A stretch of 64,000 nt of DNA from Leptodactylus fallax (taxonomy: Eukaryota > Chordata > Amphibia > Anura > Leptodactylidae), in the NCBI GenBank assembly GCA_947044405.1, contig CAMRHE010000054.1, positions 4,541,501 through 4,605,500 of the forward strand, given 5' to 3'. Under the pieces are notes generated by a model. It was not told the origin of the DNA, made no database searches, and worked only from the letters and a program-made list of their open reading frames with translations. The position numbers and the translations under genes are program-made. Within the stretch, counting starts at the first letter, position 1. Every line of letters starts with the position of its first letter. Positions 20,231 to 31,820 of this stretch are shown here, piece after piece.

Positions 20231-21438
20231 CTTGGCTTGAACGATTAATTTTCCAATTCTTAAATTAGGGATTTCTGAATTAATAGAGGGGCAGTTATTC
20301 TGGAATTTCATCGTTATGCCACAGCAGAGAGAAGCTACATAGAATGTTCAATGTGTAAAAGTATCTTTTTGTTGAGTTGATGGTACCAGGACATTGAATG
20401 GCTACTTCCAGGGGCACCCTGTGATCTGATAATAGTAGGGGAACCTGAATAGAAAAACCTTTTAGATTTTTCCTTTCAAAATCATTTATTTAATCAATAG
20501 AGCAACCTTCAGTACAGAACAATAAATGGAGTGTTAAATAAAAAATAAACATTATACAAAGAGGACTATATGATAATAGAGTGAGTGGTAGACAAGAATT
20601 AGAATATTTATTCCTCAAAACTGGTAAAGTCATTGCATTAAAACTAGGTTCTTTGGAATGTTTCAGTGATATTCTTCATAGATGCTGGTATGGTACTTCA
20701 TTGGCATTAGGTCTTTAGCACCATATTATTACCGTTGGTGGATCAGTTTGTTGCAAGAAGTAGTATTGGGTCTGCAGAAGCACTGTAGATCACAATGATG
20801 TATCCACCACTTTAGCTGATAAGGGCTGGGAACTACAACATGGTCCCTTCATGATTATCACACCAGGAACAAAAAAGAAGGACTAAGTGGAGCTCTGTAC
20901 AAACTTGTAAGGGTCTTGTAAGTCATTTTTTGGCATCTGAAGCATATGGTGGAATTGTAAATTATATGCCTAGATCACTTTCCTATTTCTCCAGGAACTC
21001 AGGAGTTTGGGATGTGGTAAAGATGTTCAGACCTAAATAACATAGGTCTATTAAAGTGTATGCCTACACAAAATACCTTAAAAAAAGAAATTATGCTAAC
21101 TTATAAATATTGTGCATTGACCTAAATAAGCTTTACAATAATTATAATGTCTGTGAAAGTGTATTAGATTTTTCCATAATTATTGAGATGATGGTGATTG
21201 AATATATACATATAATAGTATATGGTAATAGAGACATTTTTCTCATTTAAATAATCATAATAAAACATAAATACGATAAATGACATGCGGTTCAAAGTTA
21301 TTTATCTATAATTGCCCAGTTAGCTGCAATTGCTTTCAATTTTATAATAATAATATCAATAATTTTGAGCCTGCAGATGCTAAACAGTGCTTTTAATTTT
21401 TTTTTTTTTTTTTAATAATGTAAGTGTTTTGTGTTTAG
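20231..21438. other. AT-rich putative intron, no feature recognised
   Basis: No repeats of the window's families, no open frame of note. A T run (21401-21413) and the sequence to 21438 act as the polypyrimidine tract and acceptor of the candidate exon that follows. Confidence 0.3.
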
Positions 21439-21539
21439 GTCAGGTCTATGAAAGCATTCATATCCACAGTGATTTCCAGCACAATCCACATTATACTGCA
21501 CACATTAGTAGTACCTCTCTGCATTCCTATATTGGAAAG
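21439..21539 (+). CDS. Candidate host-gene exon, 101 nt, gene unidentified
   Basis: A T-rich tract ends in gtgtttag (AG at 21437-21438). The stretch up to 21539 is followed by gtaggac, a plausible donor. Two bases complete a split codon, then 33 codons stay open, translating QVYESIHIHSDFQHNPHY followed by TAHISSTSLHSYIGK. The exon ends in phase 0. The composition (His, Ser, Tyr mix, no low complexity) looks like real protein and it lies outside recognisable repeats. I do not recognise the protein. A second candidate exon at 31821-31874 starts in phase 0, so the two could join directly. Chance agreement remains possible. Confidence 0.45.
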
Positions 21540-21795
21540 GTAGGACTCCTTTCACATCATTTTTTGAATATTGAATTAAAGAGTTCACTCACCTCCCAAG
21601 AAATAATAATGCAAATGAACAAGTGTAAACAAGAAAAACTGTGCATCATTTTCACTTGGTCTTTATTATTTACCAGATGCCAACCACCCATTGACTGTAC
21701 ACCTGGGCAGTCGACATCTAACTTTGCAACTCTACGTATTTACATGTACTTTATTACCATCCCTGTGGTTCACTAAGGGACCTTTCCACAGATTT

Positions 21796-21805
21796 TATAT
21801 ATATA

Positions 21806-21839
<34 letters not shown>
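21796..21839. repeat. (TA)n microsatellite
   Basis: About 20 TA units with one interruption (atactgtata). Likely length-variable. Confidence 0.95.
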
Positions 21840-21842
<3 letters not shown>

Positions 21843-21932
21843 TGATATTTATATCTCCCACAAGGATGTGGGAGAAAAGCTAAACTTTTAATACTATCAA
21901 AAGTGTTTGCAAACACATAAATAAATGTGAGA

Positions 21933-22310
21933 TTAAAAGGAAGTTTTCACCATTTGGAGGTTAGAAGTATCTGATAGTGCTGATAGTGTATGAGACAAAA
22001 GTGGCATATTAGTAGCACTTTGTACACTTAAAAAAGACAAAAAATGTGAAAAACAGACAAATGTTTTCTCATTTTTTTTTTTTACATTTTCCTGGATATA
22101 TAAAAAAAAAAGTACCTTATCTGGGAATCTAGAGCTGAGACCAAAACCCAGGCATGCCCTCTTATTGGATTAAGAATAATATGGTGATTTACATGAAAAT
22201 GGGTCTCCAAAGCTGAATAACAAAGGTATATATGAAAACTGTAAAATAACCTCTATGAGGTACTGTCGTTAGGTTTATAACCCAATTTAGTGCTGACAGA
22301 CTCCCTTTAA
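21933..22310. mobile_element. T2-like MITE
   Basis: TTAA at both ends. The left end is ttaaaaggaagttttcacca and the inverse of the right end is ttaaagggagtctgtcagca. The TTAAAGGR start with a TTAA duplication is the hallmark of T2-family MITEs described from Xenopus, which are related to piggyBac. About 380 bp, non-coding. Confidence 0.55.
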
Positions 22311-23124
22311 AATAAATAGAGAAGGGGACAACATTCTGAACGCCAGTCTATTCAGACTAAGGAACAAAAACATCCCAGTTCTCATGATTGCTGGAGGTCC
22401 CAAGAAGGGCTGCACCTAGCCTTTCTGCTGCCCGAGGCAAAAAGTGAAATGGTGCCTTACACAATACATGCCTTCCTGCCCCAAATAAAAACATTATACT
22501 CATCATACTGGAAAAGTGGTACTGGTAAAGTGGTATATATATTATGGAGATTAACATCAGTAGCAGTAGGCAAAGCAGATTCACAACAGATAGAGACAGT
22601 GACACTGCTAATATGGTGCAAACAGGGCATGCCTGTGTTTTTGTTTATTTTTTATTTTAAAAAATAAAACAGCCTTCTTTAGCAAAAATAAAACAAAACC
22701 TGCTCAGCTGAGCTCTAACTAACAAAATAGATGTTCATGTCTATACCACGTGCAGTCTTGTCAGGCACTGGACACACCACAATGACGAGTACATTTTTTT
22801 CACCTACAGGCATAGTACAGAGTCCCAGACCTAGCACATCCATAGTACATCCAACACTAATCCACTGTGCACCTTTTTATGCAGATGTTGCATGTACAGC
22901 TTACTTTGCAACAACCTGGTCCTAACAAAAGGCATGGAATAGGGATTGGACAACCAGCCAACTCCAGGACATTTTCAGCTTCTCCACAAGATCAGTAGCA
23001 AAAATCTACTTTCCACTCCAGACACCATAAACATTGGAGCCTAAAACACATTGACATATAAGGGCAATATACAGTATATTCCCTCCATGAATTCCCCCAT
23101 CACTGTCTCACAATTATATATATG
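22311..23124. other. Mixed sequence with a hAT-like end fragment
   Basis: At 22407-22450 the text gggctgcacctagcctttct followed by gctgcccgaggcaaaaagtg matches 46030-46070 and is related to 61164-61205. It is a hAT-type terminal sequence. I could not find its partner end. The rest to 23124 has no open frame of note. Confidence 0.4.
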
Positions 23125-23439
23125 CAGTGGCGTTGGCTGCTACAGGGCCTGTGACCTTAGGGGGCCTGGTGGGCCACTGCTGCTTTTATTTTTTTTAATA
23201 GGCCATTACCTGCTGTAGTAACCTCAGCAGATAACATGCCCTATTTACTTACCGATCCCTGTTTCTGCTCACGGCTGCGTCCACTTCTGCCCTTCTGCCC
23301 TCCAGGGGACCTGGTATGTCCCATATCACATCACTAACAGCGATGTAATATAGGATGAATGGAGTCCCCTGGACGGCAGAAAGGGAAGCAGAGGCGGCCA
23401 TGAGCAGGAGCAAGGTTCGGTAAGTAAGGCCACGGGCCT

Positions 23440-23900
23440 GCAGCAAGATTATTTGTTGGGCTTACCTCGCAAGGTTAGCTTGGCGGTTTGTTCGAACGTC
23501 CGAACAGAAACTGCTATTAGACTTGGGGGTCTCTTCAGACTCCCAAGTATAATAATCGGTGGCATGGGGAAGGTGAGTGAACATAAAAAACAGTGTTACT
23601 TACCTCTACCGGGCTCTGGCGGGACTCCCTGCTGTCTTCAGGCTTTTATAGTGATGTCGCAGATGTCATGTGGGTCAGGCTGGCGTCACGATGCATAATG
23701 ATGCCGATGTAACCCACATTATTGAAGAGGAGTTGCACTGGAGCCCAGGAGAAGTGAGCAACACTGGGTTTTATGTTTGTCACCTCCCCTGGACCTCCGA
23801 TCATTATACTCTGGGATCTGAAAAGACCCCAGAGTATATTAATGGTTTGTGGGTGGTGTACACCAAAAATTTCAGGTTCTGTCGAACCCAAAATTTTTGC
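23440..23900. repeat. Shared non-coding cargo module M (copy 1)
   Basis: Starts with 'ggtttgttcgaacgtccgaa', then 'tagacttgggggtctcttca', 'gactcccaagtataataatc', 'gaacataaaaaacagtgtta', a CpG-rich middle with 'gtgatgtcgcagatgtcatg', and a mirror part 'atcattatactctgggatct'. Outer parts are roughly complementary, so it can fold as a large hairpin. Related copies: 35030-35340, 55255-55690 and 62430-62650. Confidence 0.7.
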
Positions 23901-23924
23901 AATATCTGTAACAATCACCATAGC

Positions 23925-24180
23925 GGCCACTATGGGACATTATACTGTGTGGAGGGGCCATTATGGAACATTTTACTGTGTGCAGGGGCAACTATTGACA
24001 TTATACTGTTTGGAGGGACTACTATGGAACATTATAGTGTGTGGAGGAGCCGCTATGGGACATTACACTGTGTGTGCAAGGGCCGCTATGGGACATTATA
24101 CTATGTGGTGGGGCTGCAATGGGATATCATACTGTCTGGAGGCCATTTTGGGACATTATAGTGTGTATAAAAGGGGTGTA
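23925..24180. repeat. ~30-bp minisatellite in hAT-like element
   Basis: Eight or so degenerate units on the motif 'tatgggacattatactgtgt' plus ggaggggccat. It has the same core as the arrays at 3170-3540, 34340-35010 and 53850-55240. Confidence 0.8.
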
Positions 24181-24414
24181 ATACCATGTGGAGTCCAGTA
24201 AAGGGGGCACTATGTCATGTGGGGAGAAAGTCAAAAGTTTCCTAAGGGGCCCAGTCTTTGCTAGTTATGCTGCTGTATATATGTATATATCACCATTTTC
24301 TCAGCATAGCGGAGTTCTGAAAACTGCAGAAGCTTTACATGTTGACACTGTAACCTCAAGGCATCAGCAGCTAGCTGTTTAGCACAATGAGATTCCTTGA
24401 CTCAAGAACCTTTT

Positions 24415-25218
24415 GTTTCACCACTTCCATACCGCCCATAGAGTATATACGTCCAAGTGCTGGTTGTTTATTTCTGCAAGGACGTACCGGTACGTCCAAG
24501 CAGAAATCAGCAGCTGCCTGAGATTGTGCAGCTACTGAAACTGGGAGCCAGCTGTAACTTCAGCCGGAGCTCCCAGAGAGAAGACAGGGAAGGTTTATGT
24601 ATACAGCGCTATGGGCGCCGCTATCTTGCGGCCGCCCTCTGACCTGGCGGTCATGTGATCCACCGGGTGCAGCGTCTGCAAGAGCTGCTGGGTCCTGCAG
24701 AACCCACATCAGCTCTGTAGTAAGGTGCAAGTAACGTACAGGAGGCTGTATTCCTCCTGCAACTGGGGCTAAATGTACCAGCCCCAGTTACAGGGGAAAT
24801 CAGCCTCCCCCCAAAAAAAAAAAAATGTGATCAGATGTCCCCAAAGGTCTATTATGACCTTATGTGGACACAATGTAAAAAATAAATAAATAAAAAAAAT
24901 GAAAAAAAAAAAGTAAATAAAATAATTAAAAAAATAAATAAAATAATATGCCAATAACACGCCCTTATTAAAGTTAAATTAAAATACTATTAAATAAAAA
25001 AAAACTCAAAAGTGAAAAACGGATATAAAAAAAATTAAAACACATGCAAAAATAAAAACAACATAAAAATAAAGCCCTGTCACCGAAAAAAGATGCAGAA
25101 ATTACTTGAATAACGCAAATGATAAAAATGTTATAGCCTTCAAAACCACACATAGAAAAAACTTGAAAATGTGCCTGGTCTGGAAGGGGGGTAAAGCATC
25201 TGGTATGGAAGTGGTTAA
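24415..25218. mobile_element. Repeat with inverted ends ccacttccata / tatggaagtgg
   Basis: The left end reads caccacttccataccgcc and the right end 'ctggtatggaagtggttaag'. The interior has a GC-rich left half with 'aaggacgtaccggtacgtcc' as a perfect small palindrome, then a very A-rich right half (24810-25080). The right part 'gataaaaatgttatagcctt' recurs at 46978-47030 beside the Tc1 fragment. A non-coding DNA element is likely; superfamily unknown. Confidence 0.5.
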
Positions 25219-25348
25219 GTGATATGATCACTTGATGTGCTCTTCAAAAGGTCCTGAAGTCAAAGGATAAGAAGACTCTGGACAAGAGACTCCTGCACAC
25301 ATATGTGGGGGCAATTTCGACCACAATCCACACATATACTGATGTGTG

Positions 25349-25643
25349 TGTTGCAGAGTGTGATTGCTGGATATGGCGAGTCAAAACCAGATAGAAATTT
25401 GTATATAACAGGAACAGACTTTAGTGGAACATGAGTGCAGTAAGAGAAGGTTCACCTCATATGGTGAATAACAGATATAGTACAGCACACACTAAAACAG
25501 GAAGTATATCAACAACATCAAAACAACAAAGTACAGAGTGTCTACAGATAAACATTTAGTAACAGCTACATCTAGTGTCATAAATGTGAACTGCAGTCGA
25601 TCCAGGAAATACAGACAAAGCTAAGCTGATGTATATCCCAACA
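25349..25643 (-). repeat. Copia 3' LTR
   Basis: The block starts TGTTGCAGAG and ends CCCAACA on the plus strand, with TG...CA boundaries as in copia LTRs. On the minus strand, the polypurine tract GAGAAGGGG abuts the LTR start (plus strand 25644-25652, ccccttctc). Length is 295 bp. No second LTR is visible, so the call rests on position, polypurine tract and ends. Confidence 0.7.
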
Positions 25644-25664
25644 CCCCTTCTCAACAGCTAAGGC

Positions 25665-26355
25665 TTAGTCTGTTAGGCCCATCTTCTTTGTAAACCTCGA
25701 GTGTCTTTCAGCAGTCAGGGGCTTATTAAGGATATCTGCTGTCATATCCCCAGTCGGGTAATAAAGTAACTCAAGAAGTCCCTGCTCTGGAAGATCCCTC
25801 AGAAAGTGGAACTTCACATCAATATGCTTGGTTCTCGAGCTATCCCTTTCCATCTGCGCAAGTGCAAGGCATACTTTATTGTCCTCAAAGATTCTTGTTG
25901 GTTTCAACTGTGGTTAACCCAAGTCTTTTAACAGTTGTCTCAACCATATGACTTCTTGACTTACCTGCGCTGCTGCAACGTACTCTGCTTCAGTAGATGA
26001 TAGTGTAACAGAAAGCTGCTTTCTACTAGTCCAACAGATAGAAGAAACAGGTACCCAGTTGTAGATTTTCTGTCACTGGTATCTCCGGCCCAATCCTCAT
26101 CCACATATCCTGTCAGGGTGCTTTCGTCACTTGCTGGTAACTTTAGCTTGTAGTGTAAAGTCCCTTTAAGATAGCGAATGACTCGCTTCACAGCATTCCA
26201 GTCCATCTGACTTGGTGTTGAAGTCTTTCTGCATAGGATTCCGAGTGCTGCTGCAATGTCAGGCCTTGTAGCAGTGCTAATGTACAGCAATTTCCGTATT
26301 GCTTTCCTGTACTGAGTGTTAGTTGGTAGTGGCGAATCTTGGCTGTCTTCATCAG
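25665..26355 (-). pseudogene. Copia RNase H and C-terminus of pol
   Basis: Two frames. The one at 25961-26290 has LLYISTATRPDIAAALGIL, the usual start of the copia RNase H connection, and GYVDEDWAGDTSDRKSTTGY. The one at 25665-25907 has IFEDNKVCLALA and RTKHIDVKFHFLRD and ends GLTD just before the LTR. A frameshift separates them near 25960. The upstream junction with the Tc1-like element is at 26357. It would remove RNA from RNA-DNA hybrids during reverse transcription. Confidence 0.92.
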
Positions 26356-26358
26356 GTA

Positions 26359-27987
26359 CAGTGCCTTGCGAAAGTATTCGGCCCCCTTGAACTTTTCAAC
26401 CTTTTGCCACATTTCAGGCTTCAAACATAAGGATATAAAATTTTAATTTTTTGGTGAAGAATCAACAACAAGTGGGACACAATCGTGAAGTAGAACGAAA
26501 TTTATTGGATATTTTAAACTTTTGTAAAAAATAAAAAACTGAAAAGTGGGGCGTGCTAAATTATTTAGCCCCCTTAAGTTAATACTTTGTAGCGCCACCT
26601 TTTGCTGCGATTACAGCTGCAAGTCTCTTGGGGTATGTCTCTTTCAGTTTTGCACATCGAGAGACTGAAATTCTTGCCCATTCTTCCTTGGAAAACAGCT
26701 CGAGCTCAGTAAGGTTGGATGGAGAGCATTTGTGAACAGCAGTTTTCAGCTCTTTCCCCAGATTCTCGATTGGATTCAGGTCTGGACTTTGACTTGGCCA
26801 TTCTAACACCTGGATAAGTTTATTTGTGAACCATTCCATTGTAGATTTTGCTTTATGGTTGTGATCATTGTCTTGTTGGAAGATAAATCTCCGTCCCAGT
26901 CTCAGGTCTTTTGCAGACTCCAACAGGTTTTCTTCCAGAATGGTCCTGTATTTGGCTCCATCCAACGTCCCATCAATTTTAACCATCTTCCCTGTCCCTG
27001 CTGAAGAAAAGCAGGCCCAAACCATGATGCTGCCACCACCATGTTTGACAGTGGGGATGGAGTGTTCAGGGTGATGAGCTGTGTTGCTTTTACGCCAAAC
27101 ATATCGTTTTCAATTGTGGCCAAAAAGTTCGATTTTTGTTTCATCTGACCAGAGCACCTTCTTCCACATGTTTGGTGTGTCTCCCAGGTGGCTTGTGGCA
27201 AACTTTAAACGAGACTTTTTATGGATATCTTTGAGAAATGGCTTTCTTCTTGCCACTCTTCCATAAAGGCCAGATTTGTACAGTGTACGACTGATTGTTG
27301 TCCTATGGACAGACTCTCCCCACCTCAGCTGTAGATCTCTGCAGTTCATCCAGAGTGATCATGGGCCTCTTGGCTGCATCTCTGATCAGTCTTCTCCTTG
27401 TTTGAGATGAAAGTTTAGAGGGACAGCTGGGTCTTGGTAGATTTGCAGTGGTCTGATACTCTTTCCATTTCAATATGATGCACAGTGCTCCTTGGGATGT
27501 TTAAAGTTTGGGAAATATTTTTGTATCCAAATCCGGCTTTAAACTTCTCCACAACAGTATCACGGACCTGCCTGGTGTATTCCTTGGTCTTCATGATGCT
27601 CTCTGCGCTTTAAACAGAACCCTGAGACTATCACAGAGCAGGTGCATTTATACAGAGACTTGATTACACACAGGTGGATTATATTTATCATCATCAGTCA
27701 TTTAGGACAACATTGGATCATTCAGAGATCCTCACTGAACTTCTGGAGTGAGTTTGCTGCACTGAAAGTAAAGGGGCCGAATAATATTGCACGTCCCACT
27801 TTTCAGTTTTTTATTTTTTACAAAAGTTTAAAATAACCAAAAAAATTTCATTCCAGTTCACAATTGTGTCCCACTTGTTGTTGATTCTTCACCAAAAAAT
27901 TTTAATTTTATATCCTTATGTTTGAAGCCTGAAATGTGACAAAAGGTTGAAAAGTTCAAGGGTGCCGAATACTTTCTCAAGGCACTG
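26359..27987 (-). mobile_element. Tc1-like DNA transposon (family A, copy 2) in copia pol
   Basis: Ends CAGTGCCTTGCGAAAG and its inverse ctttctcaaggcactg, flanked by TA at 26357-26358 and 27988-27989. Inverted repeats of about 215 bp. Strongly similar to the copy at 686-2275 through its whole length. It splits the copia gene between its RT and RNase H regions. Confidence 0.95.
26579..27594 (-). pseudogene. Tc1-like transposase (family A, copy 2)
   Basis: The start codon (RC of cat at 27592-27594) gives the MKTKE start. The N-terminal part is frameshifted, partly because of a short deletion near 27480 relative to copy 1. The 27110-27349 frame has GESVHRTTISRTLYKSGLYG and WSDETKIELFG (first Asp) and stops just after FGHN. 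The 26579-27025 frame has the rest, including FIFQQDNDHNH (second Asp), [11 protein letters not shown] (Glu) and the C-terminus VIAAKGGATKY. All three catalytic residues survive but in different frames. NPIENLG replaces the usual NLW. Confidence 0.92.
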
Positions 27988-28009
27988 TAGTTGGTTTCCA
28001 TAGGAGATT

Positions 28010-28960
28010 TTACTGGTTTTGCAACTTCCATTCCAAATGTCTCAATTATTTCTTGTATTTTGTGCTTTTCGTTCAGGAGGAAGCTGCCATCTTCCTCTCT
28101 CTCAATCTGAATGCCAAGATAATTCTTTATGTTGCCTAATCTTTGGTTTCAAAGTGCTGATTTAGGGTTTGAAGTATTTCTCCTTCATCCCCTTCTTGTT
28201 TGAAACAAATCAGAATATCGTCCACATAAATGAGTACATAGATCCACCTGTCTGCCAATTTCTTTGTGTATAAACAGGGGTCTGCTTTACTCCTCTGAAA
28301 GTCCTCCTGTGTAAGCACTTCATTTATTCCCATATTTCATGCTCTGGCGGCTTGCTTTAGACCATATATACTCCTCTGTAGTTTGCATACTAGGTCTGGC
28401 CTTTGCTCATCTTTGAATCCTGGTGGTTGTTCCATATAGATATCCTCTGTTAACTCGCCATGTAGAAACGCTGTTTTTACATCAAAGTGTCTTACTTGCA
28501 TTTTCCTTATTGCGGCTACTGTCAGCAAAGTTCTTATTGTAGTATGTTTGACTACTGGCGCAAATGTCTCATCATAGTCCTCTCCATATTTTTGAGAATA
28601 TCCCTTGGCTACGAGTCTTGCTTTGTATCGCTCCACTGTACCATCTGCATTGTATTTTACTTTGAAAGTCCATTTACAACCTATGGCTTTCCTTCCAGGT
28701 GGCAGTTCTGTAAGTGTCCATGTTTTAATGTCATGCATGGATTTTATCTCTTCCTTTGCAGCCTTTATCCATTTACTGGCTTCCCCTTCTGAAATCTGAG
28801 ATATGTCTTCCCAAGTTGCAGGTTCATTAGCACTGGCAGTGCTTGCCTTGTATGAGAGATGTACAGGTGGTTTACCTTTATTCTTTCTCATCGAGCATCT
28901 TGGTTCTGTATGTGAGCTTGGTTGTGTCTGTTCTTCAGTACTGATGGAGTCCGTGCTCAC
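28010..28960 (-). pseudogene. Copia reverse transcriptase
   Basis: Frame 28337-28960 begins with a charged linker, then WIKAAKEEIKSM, GRKAIGCKWTFKVKYNADGT, RYKARLVAKGYSQ, YDETFAPVVKHTTIRTLL, FDVKTAFLHGELTEDIYMEQ (motif A, Asp) and LQRSIYGLKQAARA. A stop follows at about 28334-28336. The next frame, 28136-28333, has DPCLYTKK and YVLIYVDDILICF (YVDD active site). The sequence then runs to the Tc1-like element at 27989. It copied the element's RNA; now inactive. Confidence 0.93.
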
Positions 28961-29103
28961 TTCAACTGTTTGTTCGGAAGTTACAGATGTTGGCTGATCA
29001 GTGTCAGTTTTCTCTTCTGTTCTTACTTCTTCTGTTGTTATTACATTGTCTCTCAGATCTTCAACAAATGTTATGCTGTTGCTAATGGTAATCCCTTGTC
29101 AGT

Positions 29104-29919
29104 TTAGGGATTTAGGATTCTGTAACCCTTAACATTGTCACTGTATCCAACAAAGACGCCTTCAAATGCTCTGTTTTGAAGTTTGGTGCGCTTTTCTTCT
29201 GGAATGTAGATGAACGCCTTGCATCCAAAAACTCTTAGATGTTTTACACTCGGCTTCTCATTGTGCCACAGTTCATATGGAGTTTTCTCAATTGTTCTAG
29301 AAAAGAGTCTGTTTTGCAAATAAGTGGCTCTCATTGCTGCTTCACCCCAATATTTTTGTGGTAATCCAGAGTCTGTCAGCATGCATCTGATCATTTCAGT
29401 CAGAGTTCTGTTCTTTCTTTCAGCAACCTCATTTTGCTCTGGTGTGTAGGGGACTGTCTTTTGATGCTCTATTCCATTCTGCTTTAAGTACTCTTATATT
29501 TTATGTCCTGTGAATTCACCTCCATCGTCACTCCGAAGTATGAGAGGTTTTCTCTGAATCTTGTTACTTGCCCTTATTACATAGTCCTGTAATTTGTCAA
29601 AAACGTCACTCTTGTGTTGCATTAGGTAGGTGACTGTGTATCTTGAATAGTCGTCTATGAAAGTTATTATGTACCTGTTGCCTCCAGGTGTAAGTGGGTT
29701 TAGGGGACCACATATATCACTGTGAACTAGATCAAGAGGTCTTGAAGCTCTATTGTGACTTACTTTAGGAAGTGTTGCTCCTGTAGCTTTGGATTTGATG
29801 CAACATTCACATTTAACAATAACTGAACAAGGGGATACTATTAGATCCTTTGTCAGATTCCTCTTTTGTAGTTCCTGTATGCATTCTGGGTGTCTGTGAC
29901 CTAAACGCCTATGCCACAC
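29104..29919 (-). pseudogene. Copia integrase
   Basis: The 29494-29919 frame has a zinc-binding start (WHRRLGHRH, then CECC), then LVHSDICGPL (first Asp) and FIDDYSRYT, and LRSDDGGEF (second Asp). A stop lies at about 29491-29493. The next part has PEQNEVAERKNRT (the Glu) in a region between frames. The 29104-29394 frame has GLPQKYWGEAAMRATYLQNR, then HLRVFGCKAF and KLQNRAFEGVFVGY, which are typical of copia. It inserted the DNA copy into the genome. Broken by at least one stop. Confidence 0.93.
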
Positions 29920-30345
29920 GTGTATTCAGTCATTGTGCTTGTGCGTGCATAGTCTCACCTGCTCCTTCACTGTGTTGAGGTGATATAGATGATTATCCAA
30001 CTTGGCACTTGCTATCATCTGCTTGCCGTCTAGGATAGAACACTTGTCACCTTGGAATTTTACAGTGAGTCCTTTGTTTGTCAGACACTTCACAGATAAG
30101 AGTCCTCCTTCTAGATCAGGAACATAAAGTACATCTTTTACTGGTATTGCTAAATTGTGTCCTGTATCATTGGGTCATACAAGGGTTCCATTCCCATATC
30201 CTTCTGCACATACTTTACTTCCATCTGCAAGGTAAATAGTCTCTTTGTTATTCAGATCAAGTTCTGTGAAAAAACTTCTATCACTTGTTATGTGACTGGT
30301 TGCTCCAGAGTCAATGCACCAGCCTTGCAATTTACAGTTTCCAAA
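29920..30345 (-). pseudogene. Copia protease / pre-integrase segment
   Basis: Reading the minus strand from about 30345: GWCIDSGATSHIT is the aspartic protease active site (DSGA). It is followed by NNKETIYLADGSKV and YVPDLEGGLLSVKCL, typical of the copia region between protease and integrase. A TGA stop falls near 30174-30178. Upstream of 30345 the frame soon meets another stop and I see no zinc knuckle, so the element seems cut here. Confidence 0.85.
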
Positions 30346-30529
30346 AGATGGAAAACCTATCTACAACTTAGCTTTGAAACATTTTAAAAACTTCTGTAAC
30401 TCCCATTCATGCATTGCCAAAATTAATGGATTTCCATGAATAGCCAGTATTCAGTATGAAAATGCCTATAAAAAAGAGCATTGGGATACCTCATCAATGT
30501 CTGCTTAATACTATTACTCATAATAACAA

Positions 30530-30665
30530 TAAAATTTTATACTTATATAGCGCCAACATAATCCACAGCATTTCACAAATCAAGGTGTATGTGGACAGAC
30601 AATACCATGTTACAAAATAATTAACACATCAAACAATAGGAATAAAGGTCCTGCTCTAAAGAGCT
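30530..30665. repeat. SINE-tail-like interspersed repeat
   Basis: Reads 'ttatatagcgccaacataat', then 'cagcatttcacaaatcaagg' and 'ctctaaagagcttacaatct'. This type of sequence is very frequent in frog genomes. The 'tagcgcc...' part matches the reverse of the SINE tail at 43795-43835. Confidence 0.6.
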
Positions 30666-31820
30666 TACAATCTCTATTTATATATTTATATTGGTTTGGT
30701 GTTAGCATTGTTCATGTATCCAAGAATCAGTAGACTTAAATCACTGCAAAATCACACAAATGTTATTGCTTACAAACCCTTGTCAGTTTCATTTCAGCTT
30801 TCTAATGTGAATTGATATAATGCATATTAAACAACACCAATTAACCAATCGTTTAGATTGAAACGTCCCTGGAAGCGGATTTCAATAATAAGTAGCACAA
30901 TGTTACTGTTCAGTACCTCTTTCCTTTATCTTTTGATTGTTACCTGAATGTTGCAAAATATATGTTGTTTTGCAAAAATAAATAAAAGTTTGATTTATAT
31001 AGAAAGTGAGAAACTCATTAATAGTATGAAATTTACTAATGTGTAGTAAACACAACATGAGTTATGCATCCTAAAAGTTAATATAATAAAAGCTGGCTTT
31101 GACTGTGGTATAACAAATACAAAGTGGTGCTACAGTATGAAAGATAGAAAACAGATTTAGGTTTGCTGAACACTTGGTATTCTTGTCACTCAGTAGTGAC
31201 ATGACATGATAAATCACTGCAGAAAACACTATTGTGACCTCCAGAAAGCATGAAATATTTATAGAAAGTGTGAAGTGATCAGTGCAAGATTCCTTTCAGA
31301 ATGTTCCAGGCAATGTTGGGTATGGAATTGTTAGCGCAGCAGTCTTACATACCAAATTCCATACATTATAGATGTTCTCATTCTACACTGACATCCACTA
31401 ATAATTTAGTTCAAGTAGTGGAATTCGTGAATGAGTTATGTAAGAATCATCAAGGCCACCTGTGACTACATTATTGCCTTGTAACATGTCATGAGTTGTT
31501 GCCACATATTTCATGAGGGTCAAGCAAAGCTTGTGCAGTAGTCTCAAACCTAGAGAAATCAATTCATAAACAAGTAACTTAAAGAAAAATAGAAAAATAA
31601 TCATAATATAATTGTAATATAAATTACTACTACCTTTTTTTATAACATGTTACACCAATAAAGTCATAATATATTTAAACCTGAAATCCTGTGAGTCTAA
31701 AAACATGTTTTGAACATCTTCTCTTATATTCTCTCAGCTTTATAAACAGAAGATATTTCTATATTATATATTCTATTACTATGTATAAATAGATTAGAAA
31801 ATCTATTTTGTTTTCCACAG
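30666..31820. other. AT-rich putative intron, no feature recognised
   Basis: No repeat family of the window, no long frame. The last 20 bp (atctattttgttttccacag) look like a splice acceptor with a polypyrimidine tract. Confidence 0.35.

Larger units (their letters stand above)
23125..24275. mobile_element. hAT-like non-autonomous element with cargo (CAGTGGCG ends)
   Basis: Exact 8-bp duplications tatatatg lie at 23117-23124 and 24276-24283. The left end starts CAGTGGCGTTGGCTGC. The inverse of the right end is CAGCAGCATAACTAGCAAAG. Inside, from left: an inverted repeat around 'ttaccgatccctgtttctgc' and its partner near 23430; the shared module at 23440-23900; then a short minisatellite. No transposase. 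The TSD length and ends place it with hAT. The TA-rich duplication alone would be weak, but with the ends it is convincing. Confidence 0.8.
25349..30345 (-). mobile_element. Ty1/copia retrotransposon, 5' part missing
   Basis: Minus-strand order from high to low coordinate: protease, integrase, reverse transcriptase, RNase H, polypurine tract, LTR. That is the copia order (integrase before RT). It is interrupted by a Tc1-like element at 26359-27987. Gag and the 5' LTR are not visible; homology fades near 30345. The pol gene has several stops and frameshifts. Copia elements are uncommon in vertebrates and, to my knowledge, absent from amniotes. Confidence 0.9.
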
